Below are positions 26,187-33,556 of a stretch of DNA of 64,000 nucleotides, one piece after another. The translations under genes were made by a program, and so were the position numbers. The stretch lies in contig NZ_SMMI01000016.1 in assembly GCF_009733535.1 (NCBI RefSeq), positions 36,355 through 100,354 of the forward strand. The letters run 5' to 3'. The first letter of the stretch is position 1. Each line of letters begins with the position of its first letter. The notes beneath the pieces were generated by a model. The model did no database searches and was not told the origin of the DNA. It saw only the letters and a list, made by a program, of their open reading frames with translations. This stretch comes from Sphingobacterium endophyticum (GTDB lineage Bacteria; Bacteroidota; Bacteroidia; Sphingobacteriales; Sphingobacteriaceae).

Positions 26187-27311
26187 ATGATCGCAGATTT
26201 AGAAGACAAAAAGATTAAGGAAATTTTTAAAACTTCCATAATCCAGCAGACTGCTTATTGGTCTGAAGTAAAAAAATTACAAGGAATAGAGAGCGTTGCT
26301 TATAATTTTAAAGTTAAAAACGCCGATCTATTTCAAGATGTTTCAGATGAAACTTATTTGTTTGGTGATTTATTAATTATTATCCAGCATTTAGATGCTG
26401 AAAATTGTATTGCTTATGTACCTTATGGTCCAGAAGTAGAACCTGACCCTGAAAACCAAGGCTTCTTTCTTGAACAATTATCCGAAAGCTTGAGAAACTT
26501 CCTTCCTCCTACTTGCATCATGATTAGATTTGACCTTTCATGGGAATCTCTGTGGGCTAAGGAAGATGACTGTTATGATATTCATGGAAATTGGATTGGC
26601 GTGCCAGAGAAAAGAATACAAGAATTAAGACTTAATTTCAATACCGAAAATTGGAATTTAAAAAAAGCAAACACGGATATTCTTCCCTCCAATACTATTT
26701 TTATAGACCTTAAAAATAATGAGGATGAAATATTAGCCAATATGAAATCCAAAACAAGATATAATGTCAACCTTTCTCAAAGAAAAGGGGTTCAAATTAA
26801 ATCATTAGGTATTGATAATCTAGAAATTTGGTATGAACTATACCGTCAAACTGCTCAAAGAAATAATTTCTTTTTACATGACATTAACTATTTCAAAGTA
26901 ATATTAAGTGCAAGAGCGAATGACACCCAGTCTCCTGCAGATGTTTTTCTTTTAGTTGCTGAAGTAGATGCACAACCCTTAGCAGCTATGTTTTTAGTTT
27001 TAGCAGGAAATAGAGGAACATACTTATACGGTGCTTCAGCAACTGAAAACAGAAACTATATGGCAACCTATGCTTTACAATGGAATGCTATGAAAATTGC
27101 TAAAGAAAAAGGCTGTACTGAATATGATTTCTTTGGTATATCTCCAAATGCAGAAGAATCACACCCTTTATATGGTCTCTACAGATTTAAAACGGGCTTT
27201 GGTGGTGAAATTTTCCATAGAATGGGATGCTGGGATTACCCACTGGATAAAGAAAAATACAATTACTATGCTTCCATGGAATTCCAAAATCAAAGTTATC
27301 ACTTAAATTAA
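26187..27311 (+). CDS. FemAB/FemX-like aminoacyltransferase
   Basis: 374 residues from the ATG at 26187; the frame's earlier ATG at 26124 lies in the promoter. Two GNAT-like folds are expected: the first contains QTAYWSEVKKLQG, the second NYMATYALQWNAMKIAKEKG. The FemAB hallmark is KSKTRYNVNLSQRKGV. Fem proteins add amino acids from tRNA to the peptidoglycan peptide; Bacteroidota homologues may act on other substrates. The C-terminus ends KTGFGGEIFHRMGCWDYPLD as in the family. Ends at a terminator shared with the opposing operon. Confidence 0.85.
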   Translation: MIADLEDKKIKEIFKTSIIQQTAYWSEVKKLQGIESVAYNFKVKNADLFQDVSDETYLFGDLLIIIQHLDAENCIAYVPYGPEVEPDPENQGFFLEQLSESLRNFLPPTCIMIRFDLSWESLWAKEDDCYDIHGNWIGVPEKRIQELRLNFNTENWNLKKANTDILPSNTIFIDLKNNEDEILANMKSKTRYNVNLSQRKGVQIKSLGIDNLEIWYELYRQTAQRNNFFLHDINYFKVILSARANDTQSPADVFLLVAEVDAQPLAAMFLVLAGNRGTYLYGASATENRNYMATYALQWNAMKIAKEKGCTEYDFFGISPNAEESHPLYGLYRFKTGFGGEIFHRMGCWDYPLDKEKYNYYASMEFQNQSYHLN

Positions 27312-27344
27312 AAAAATAAAGGGGCACTCTTACGAATGCCCCTT
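27312..27344. terminator. Bidirectional terminator between convergent units
   Basis: Stem AAGGGGCA/TGCCCCTT (27319-27326 with 27337-27344) with a 10-base loop. The A-rich flank on the left gives a U-run for the minus strand, and a short TT follows on the plus strand. It lies 7 bases after the FemAB stop and 16 bases from the end of the minus-strand small gene. Confidence 0.75.
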
Positions 27345-27360
27345 CTACTAAGATAATCTA

Positions 27361-27549
27361 CTATCCCAAACCAAATTTATTAATCTGCGGACCTTTGCCA
27401 TTCTTCTTATTCATTTCAATCCATTGCTTTATAATTTCAATTACAAACCCTAGATTTCTAATTAATAAAATAACTTTTACCGGTAATTTCCCCGGTGAGG
27501 ACCTTAATAAAGTCAAAAGTTGAGATATAGAATTCAAAAGACTTTTCAT
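27361..27549 (-). CDS. 62-residue amphipathic protein, last gene of DUF6266-DUF5675 operon
   Basis: MKSLLNSISQLLTLLRSSPG is a hydrophobic/amphipathic helix, followed by VKVILLIRNLGFVIEIIKQW, a second helix, and a basic polar tail (MNKKNGKGPQINKFGLG). No known domain. It lies 30 bases after the DUF5675 stop, is on the same strand, and is followed by a terminator. Similar small proteins with DUF5675 are to my knowledge not characterised. It may be membrane-associated. Confidence 0.6.
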   Translation of the reverse strand: MKSLLNSISQLLTLLRSSPGKLPVKVILLIRNLGFVIEIIKQWIEMNKKNGKGPQINKFGLG

Positions 27550-27579
27550 TTTAATTTTAGATTTTGCTCCTCAGATTTA

Positions 27580-28038
27580 TTAACTAACAAATCTTTTTAA
27601 GCGATTAACAATTTTAATTTTAGGGTTACCAGACAATAATTTTTTCATTATTACTGGATACCAGAGTTTATAGGCCATTGCGGATTGTAGAACCATAAAA
27701 TCATTATCCTCCTTTTTGAAGTAACTTCCCATTAACGGACATCCATTTGTATCACTATGAAAGTTTCCAATATGAAAAAAGACTAATGAGAAGTTTGGAA
27801 TTTTACTGATCTCTATCATTCCCATATGTCTTTTCCCAAATTTAGGAGCATACTTTTGATTCATTCCGGCACTCAGATTCACCTTTAAAGGATAAACTCC
27901 CTCCGGAATACAGGTTTTGCCAAAAATCTTCTTGTTTCTGATACGATCTTCAAGGACATAACACGCAAACAAACCATCGATATATAAATGCGATAAAGTA
28001 CTATTTGCACCTTCATAAACGCGAATTAACTCGATCAT
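27580..28038 (-). CDS. DUF5675 family protein
   Basis: 152 residues. Features: LSHLYIDGLFACYVLEDRIR, the GKTCIPEGVYPLKVNLS block, and FHIGNFHSDTNGCPLMGSY. This HxGNxxxDTxGC segment resembles the catalytic His/Cys region of YkuD-type L,D-transpeptidases, though I cannot show the same fold. Family is of unknown function, common in Bacteroidota and phages. Its start overlaps the stop of the DUF6266 gene as TAATG, so the two are translationally coupled. No signal peptide, cytoplasmic or exported by another route. Confidence 0.85.
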   Translation of the reverse strand: MIELIRVYEGANSTLSHLYIDGLFACYVLEDRIRNKKIFGKTCIPEGVYPLKVNLSAGMNQKYAPKFGKRHMGMIEISKIPNFSLVFFHIGNFHSDTNGCPLMGSYFKKEDNDFMVLQSAMAYKLWYPVIMKKLLSGNPKIKIVNRLKRFVS

Positions 28039-28673
28039 TACAATACAAATTCTCCAAGGAAAATACTATCTGAGAACTTTACATTCGGTTCGTCAGAATT
28101 AAATAACCAGACCACAACCTTTTCTCCTTTTTTATAGGTGTCCAAATTAATCGACCCTTTAAGAAGGTTATAAGTACCAATTTTAATCAAACTGAAATTC
28201 CTATTCTTTTCCGAAAAAATAATCCCGAAAACATTCAAGGCTTTCGTCTCACCTAGTAATCCTTCGTTTGATTTCCATGTTAAATCAAGCGTTTTCTCAG
28301 TTTTAACATAATTTAGGTCAGGCAATTGAGTTAATGAACCTTTACTAATCGTTATTTTGGAATAATCAAGAATCAAATTCGGGTATTCTCCCTTTACAGC
28401 TTCCCTTAATATTTCACTTGAAATAAGATTTGTCGAAGTAAGCTGTTTTAAACTCCTGTCATTATAACTTTTTAATAAAAATTCACGAAGAGGCTTGATA
28501 AATGCTATTACTAGCGAAAACTTAGCTCTCTGAATTATTTGTTTTTCCGTAGAGGCGCGCTTTACCCGTTTTGGTAAAGATCTAATTACGTTAATTCCTC
28601 TCCAACTTGATCCTACAATTTCTCCAACTTTCCCATGAAAGCCTCCTAAAATACCTTTTGAAATAATTGCCAT
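28038..28673 (-). CDS. DUF6266 family protein
   Basis: 211 residues. The N-terminus has the family signature GGFHGKVGEIVGSSWRGINV, a basic segment RSLPKRVKRASTEKQIIQRA, and a helical FSLVIAFIKPLREFLLKSY. Residues ~100-211 are beta-rich and look like two Ig-like units (KTLDLTWKSNEGLLG, KGEKVVVWLFNSDEPN). Function unknown. It is first in the operon with DUF5675 (TAATG overlap) and the 62-residue protein. DUF6266 genes are recurrent in Pedobacter/Sphingobacterium. Confidence 0.85.
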   Translation of the reverse strand: MAIISKGILGGFHGKVGEIVGSSWRGINVIRSLPKRVKRASTEKQIIQRAKFSLVIAFIKPLREFLLKSYNDRSLKQLTSTNLISSEILREAVKGEYPNLILDYSKITISKGSLTQLPDLNYVKTEKTLDLTWKSNEGLLGETKALNVFGIIFSEKNRNFSLIKIGTYNLLKGSINLDTYKKGEKVVVWLFNSDEPNVKFSDSIFLGEFVL

Positions 28674-28878
28674 TTTTTTAAATTTTTAAAGTTTAACCAT
28701 CGATTGCATGCAATGCCATTTGTGATATCGAAGGCCAAACTAATAGGTGTAATCCCAAAACCGAAATAAGGAAACGATATAATACAAGTTGATATTCTTT
28801 GAAATAAATTGACAATATTAAACACACATTTTTCTATTGAATTAATTTTTTATATTCGTTTATAAATCCGAATCAATT

Positions 28879-30948
28879 ATGAATGTTCAAGTAACAAGTA
28901 GTTTTCAAAAACACGTAAGAAAAACTCTTTTTTCAATCTTTATTTTTATCCTCGTTTATTTAATCCTTTTATTATCTACCATAGCGTTAGCTGGAATATG
29001 TACCTATATAGGAATATGGGCAATTATCAATTATCCAAATGTTCTTACTATTGGTTTAGGATTAGGATTAATTGCATCTGCATTAACTATTCTGTATTTT
29101 ATGATCAAATTTATTTTTGCATCATCCAAAAATGATACAAGTGACTTAATTGAAGTAAAAAAAGAAGATCAACCTGAATTATTCAGTATGATTGATGAAC
29201 TTGTAAAAGAGGTGAAAACAGACTTTCCAAAAAAGGTATTTCTATCCCATAATGTTAATGCATCCGTGTTTTATAATTCAAGTTTTTGGAGTATGTTTTT
29301 TCCAATTCGAAAAAATCTTCAAATTGGTATTGGATTAATTAACTCATTGACAAAGCAAGAGCTTAAAGCAATTCTTGCTCATGAATTTGGTCACTTTTCC
29401 CAGCGAAGCATGAAAGTTGGAAGTTACGTCTATAATGTCAACTCTGTAATTTACAACATGTTATATAACAACGAATCCTTGACAAAAATTCAAAATACCC
29501 TAAGTGGTCTTAGCGGGTACATGGCCTTAACCTTAGGACTATCATCTATCTCTATTAATGGAATTCAAAAGATCCTTCAAAAACTATATGACTATGTTAA
29601 CATTAATTATATGGCTCTCTCAAGAGAAATGGAATTCCATGCAGATGAAATATCTGCAAATGTTGCAGGTTCAAAAGCATTGGCTGATGGTCTTCTAAGA
29701 CTAAACTTTGCAAATTATGCAATGGACAGGGCAATATTTTTCTACGAAAGAAAATCTGCAGAAAATTTCTTGCCTTTGGATATTTATCAAAACCAACATG
29801 CTGTTAGTCTTTTTTTAGCTGAAAAAAATAAATATAATTTGATTAATGGTTTCCCAAATGTCTCCATTGATGATGGAACAAAATATAATAAATCCAAACT
29901 CGTGATTGAAAATCAATGGGCATCCCACCCATCAACTGAAGACCGTGTTAAAGCAATTAACAAATTAAATATTCATATCGAGGATCCCGAAATCAGTCCT
30001 GCAATCGAAATTCTACGTAATAAAGAAGAACTATTCAACAAAGTCCAAAATTTTATTTTTGGTCCTTTAAAACATAATGGAGAAATTATTGAACTTGATT
30101 CACAGCAATCCTTGAAACATTTTGAAATTGACTTTAACAATAACGAGTTTGATGAAATCTATAACGATTTTTACATGTATAATAATCCTGTTATTTCTGA
30201 TTTTGATAAGATAGATTTTAATCCACAGTATATCGATATCAACGAATTATTTTCTGACAGAAATTCGGAATTGAGTTTGGAAATCAATTCCCTATTAAAT
30301 GATAAACAGGTGTTAGAAAATATAATGAATAGATCAATCAAATTAAAAACATTTGATTATGATGGCGTTAAATATAAGGCTAATGAAGCAGGAAATATCC
30401 TAAACATTGTAAATAATGAACTAAATGATAAAAAAGCTCAAATTAACCAACTGAACATTAAGATATATGAATCTTTTTTTCATATGTCCAAATTTTCAAA
30501 CAAAGAAATCGATCTACATAATTCTTATCATGAAATGAAAGAATTAGATAACAATTTTGATGAAAAAATTGAATTCTATGTAGACCTCACTAATAGTTAT
30601 GCTTTTATTTATCATCAGTTAGAATATGCAGATATAGTTATTAATTTAAGTAATAATAAGCCTAAAGAGAAAAGGCTTAAAGCTGAAATAGCTGATCTTT
30701 TAAAAAATGATATCTTAAGAAATGAACAGCATCCTGAGACCCTTCAAATGCTAAATGATTTTGTTGAAAAAGATTTAATCTATTTCTATGCAACTGCATA
30801 TAATGACGAAAATCTAACCCTACTTTTTAATGCCATACATCTCTTCTACGACCTCACGAATAGAGCTTATTTTATTCAGAAAAAACTGTTATTAGATCTC
30901 CAAAAAAAGATCTATTTAGAATTTATAAATAATAAGAGCGGGAATTAA
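28879..30948 (+). CDS. M48 family membrane zinc metalloprotease
   Basis: 689 residues. Two N-terminal transmembrane helices (about 17-45 and 56-80) precede the HEXXH site at His168-Glu169 and His172 (AILAHEFGHFSQ). The third zinc ligand is probably Glu in LSREMEFHADEISANV. Residues ~400-689 form a long helical domain without a known fold (ELNDKKAQINQLNIK, KEIDLHNSYHEMKELDNNF). M48 proteins act in membrane protein quality control or lipoprotein processing. The long extra C-terminal half is unusual next to HtpX. Its terminator overlaps the stop codon. Confidence 0.85.
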   Translation: MNVQVTSSFQKHVRKTLFSIFIFILVYLILLLSTIALAGICTYIGIWAIINYPNVLTIGLGLGLIASALTILYFMIKFIFASSKNDTSDLIEVKKEDQPELFSMIDELVKEVKTDFPKKVFLSHNVNASVFYNSSFWSMFFPIRKNLQIGIGLINSLTKQELKAILAHEFGHFSQRSMKVGSYVYNVNSVIYNMLYNNESLTKIQNTLSGLSGYMALTLGLSSISINGIQKILQKLYDYVNINYMALSREMEFHADEISANVAGSKALADGLLRLNFANYAMDRAIFFYERKSAENFLPLDIYQNQHAVSLFLAEKNKYNLINGFPNVSIDDGTKYNKSKLVIENQWASHPSTEDRVKAINKLNIHIEDPEISPAIEILRNKEELFNKVQNFIFGPLKHNGEIIELDSQQSLKHFEIDFNNNEFDEIYNDFYMYNNPVISDFDKIDFNPQYIDINELFSDRNSELSLEINSLLNDKQVLENIMNRSIKLKTFDYDGVKYKANEAGNILNIVNNELNDKKAQINQLNIKIYESFFHMSKFSNKEIDLHNSYHEMKELDNNFDEKIEFYVDLTNSYAFIYHQLEYADIVINLSNNKPKEKRLKAEIADLLKNDILRNEQHPETLQMLNDFVEKDLIYFYATAYNDENLTLLFNAIHLFYDLTNRAYFIQKKLLLDLQKKIYLEFINNKSGN

Positions 30949-30957
30949 TCCCGCTCT
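30935..30957 (+). terminator. Terminator overlapping the M48 stop codon
   Basis: Stem AGAGCGGGA/TCCCGCTCT (30935-30943 with 30949-30957). The stop codon TAA at 30946-30948 lies in the loop. ATTTTGATC follows on the plus strand. Confidence 0.8.
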
Positions 30958-31007
30958 ATTTTGATCAATACTTATAGTACAAATTAATCCAATCCATCTA
31001 AGATTAT

Positions 31008-31706
31008 TTAATACGAACTAATCTGCTGTCCTAAAGTAGTTGATGTAGTTTTAGTATTTTTATTTATGCGAAAACGCTGAGCTTTCGATTCTACTTCACC
31101 CATTCTTTCGCTGATAAAATCAGAATCAAAAGCTACTCTTGCCTGACCTTCTTTGATCATCCATGCATCACCATGTGAAGCATCCACCATAATAATTCCA
31201 GTCTGCACATTCTTCAAATGATCTCCTTCTAAACTCCCTGAAATCAATAAGGCTGAAATTCCATATGCTTCTCCACGATTCGACTTAACTTTTCCATAAA
31301 TTGTAAAGTCATTACCACTTCCAGAAATTGCCGTGGAAATGCTTGTATCCCGAAGATTGATAAAATTCTCACCTAGTAATTTAATACTAAAATCCTTATC
31401 GTTTTGTCCGAATAAACTTACAACCGCATCTGAGAAAACATGTCCGATCGGATCATTAGGAATATTACTCTTACTTAATTTATGGGGTTTAACAGAGAAT
31501 TTACCATTAATTGTAGGTGGTTTAATGCCTTTATTGATTTTGAAATCTAATTTTGCTAATGAATCTAAATATTGTTGGGGTATTATATCTTCTATACGTT
31601 CCGTCTGAATCTTCTCATCTTCTATTTCATTCCCCTCCTTATCACAGGAAATTAGAAAAAAGGAGGTTGCTATCGTTGCTGCAAGTATTCCAAAACTTTT
31701 TTTCAT
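31008..31706 (-). CDS. Unknown lipoprotein
   Basis: 232 residues from the second Met (31706), giving MKKSFGILAATIATSFFLIS then Cys as lipobox (FLISC); the frame also opens at 31724 with six extra residues. The mature protein starts with an acidic stretch (KEGNEIEDEKIQTERIEDII) and continues with beta-rich segments (NDFTIYGKVKSNRGEAYGISALLISG). I do not recognise a family. It stands alone between the M48 gene and SusCD pair 2. Confidence 0.65.
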   Translation of the reverse strand: MKKSFGILAATIATSFFLISCDKEGNEIEDEKIQTERIEDIIPQQYLDSLAKLDFKINKGIKPPTINGKFSVKPHKLSKSNIPNDPIGHVFSDAVVSLFGQNDKDFSIKLLGENFINLRDTSISTAISGSGNDFTIYGKVKSNRGEAYGISALLISGSLEGDHLKNVQTGIIMVDASHGDAWMIKEGQARVAFDSDFISERMGEVESKAQRFRINKNTKTTSTTLGQQISSY

Positions 31707-31804
31707 ATGTATCGATTTTTTCATCCTTCGAAAATAACAACAATTAATAGCTCTTAAATTACCCGAATTAAAGGGTTTTATATACCTGTAATTGGGTAAC
31801 TAAC

Positions 31805-31833
31805 AAAAAAAAGAGTGGCCAAATGACCACTCT
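31805..31833 (-). terminator. Terminator of SusCD pair 2
   Basis: Stem AGAGTGG/CCACTCT (31812-31818 with 31827-31833) with the A-run at 31805-31812 forming the U-tract on the minus strand. It lies 23 bases after the susD stop. Confidence 0.8.
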
Positions 31834-31855
31834 AATTTTCAATTTTCCTTAGGTA

Positions 31856-33556
31856 TTATTCATACCCCGGATTTTGCTTTAAATTATTATTCCCAGCGAT
31901 CGCTTCATTGGGAACAGGAAATCTGTTTAAATGTGCAGAGCTACTTGCTGCATGATCCCACCATTTTTCTGTAGTGAATGCTTTCCAACGTACTAAATCA
32001 GTCCTTCTCCTTCCTTCACCAATAAACTCAATACTCCACTCATCAAGTAGCCTATATTTATCTAAATTTGCTGTTGTTAAAGGGTTTGGATCCTTCCCTC
32101 CATCAAAGTTACGCTTGCGAACCTGATTAATCAGATTTGAAGCCTCTGCCAAATTACCTGACCTAAAATTACACTCTGCTAAAATGTAATATATTTCCGC
32201 TAACCGTATGATTGGCATATCCCCACCCCATCTCAATGTATTATCATTCAGATTTGGAATAGGAACCTTTACTAAACGAATTCCTGTATTTTCTTCTCCT
32301 TCCGACATTTTTGACGGCAATTGGCTAATACTTGAATATTTCTTCCCTGCTCCTACCTCTGTAAATCTTGCAACCTGATCAACAAAGTTCAAAGGCTTAT
32401 CCTTGTACTCTTCACCTCCAACTATTGCTTTCCCATCAGGTGTAAGGTGAGGTCCTATAATAAACATTCCTTCGTAATTACCACTTCCTAAATATTTATA
32501 AGGTTTTTTCCTTAAATCTCCAGTCGACAATTTTTCATATGGTGATCCCAATTTAAAATCGGTACTATATAAACTACCGTCTGGCTTACGGGATGGTGTT
32601 AAGTGTGCACCATTATTCGCTCCCATATCTTGATTGAAATATTGACGTGTATTATAATGATAGAAATCAGCATAGAACCAGTTATATTCCAATTTTTTGA
32701 ATTCAGATGGCATTGACCATATTAATTCTGGCGATTTATCATTCACAAAATTATGTGGCCCGTTCCACTTACTATCCAATGCGTATGTTCCATATTGATT
32801 ATTAATAATTGCCTGTGCTAAGGTTTTAGCCTCATTATACATCGGTTTATTAATATAAGATTCAGCATTAAAATACAATTGAGCCAACATTGCTGCAACA
32901 GCACCTTTTGTAATTGCTCCATCCTCCGCCTTGCCTGCGGCTTTTGCAGGTATGTTCTCTAGCGCAGCTTTCAATAACTTCTCTATATGATTAAACAACT
33001 CAACATCGGTGTTTCTAGGCAATGCTTCCTGATCTAACGATTCAAATACTGGCATCCCTCCAAAGAAGTCCAATCCCCTTAAGTAAAAATATGCAATCAA
33101 AGCATCTAATTGAGCTAAGTGAGAAGCCTTAGTCTCATCTGTCAATGCAAACTTTGAATAATCTAATTTTTCCAAATCACTTTTTGCATCTAATGCTAAA
33201 GCAACCCCCATAAGGGTTCCTCTCCAACTTCCCCAAATCCATCCGTCATCGGGTGTCCAGCGGTGATAGTGGAACCGCTCATTTTCACCTCCATTATACC
33301 AGTGCCTACCTTTTGTGGTAATAGCAAAATTATCAGCCGTATATTCTTGTAGTCTCCAGCGATCTTCTCCAACATACCATTTAGCATGCGTAAATGGACG
33401 AAATAATGCCGCCTGAATATCTTTCTCACTCTTAAAAAATGTCTCCGGAGTTACTGAACTGTAAAACTCTTGATCTAGTTTCGTACAACTATTTGTTGTC
33501 AACAATCCTAGACCTGCACATAGAAATATGATATATTTTTTCATGGTCGTATTCAT
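31856..33556 (-). CDS. SusD/RagB-family lipoprotein (pair 2)
   Basis: 566 residues, or 562 from the second ATG at 33544. The lipobox is NSC with Cys at about residue 24 (TNSCTKLDQEF). SusD hallmarks: TETFF-like ETFFKSEKDIQAALFRP, EDGWIW-like block, AMLAQLYFNAESYI, and the C-terminal RLAEIYYILAECNFRSGNLA and INQVRKR blocks. This is the RagB/SusD type, unlike the SusD_2 type of pairs 1 and 3. The upstream ATG overlaps the susC stop as TAATG, which favours the longer start and coupled translation. Confidence 0.92.
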   Translation of the reverse strand: MNTTMKKYIIFLCAGLGLLTTNSCTKLDQEFYSSVTPETFFKSEKDIQAALFRPFTHAKWYVGEDRWRLQEYTADNFAITTKGRHWYNGGENERFHYHRWTPDDGWIWGSWRGTLMGVALALDAKSDLEKLDYSKFALTDETKASHLAQLDALIAYFYLRGLDFFGGMPVFESLDQEALPRNTDVELFNHIEKLLKAALENIPAKAAGKAEDGAITKGAVAAMLAQLYFNAESYINKPMYNEAKTLAQAIINNQYGTYALDSKWNGPHNFVNDKSPELIWSMPSEFKKLEYNWFYADFYHYNTRQYFNQDMGANNGAHLTPSRKPDGSLYSTDFKLGSPYEKLSTGDLRKKPYKYLGSGNYEGMFIIGPHLTPDGKAIVGGEEYKDKPLNFVDQVARFTEVGAGKKYSSISQLPSKMSEGEENTGIRLVKVPIPNLNDNTLRWGGDMPIIRLAEIYYILAECNFRSGNLAEASNLINQVRKRNFDGGKDPNPLTTANLDKYRLLDEWSIEFIGEGRRRTDLVRWKAFTTEKWWDHAASSSAHLNRFPVPNEAIAGNNNLKQNPGYE

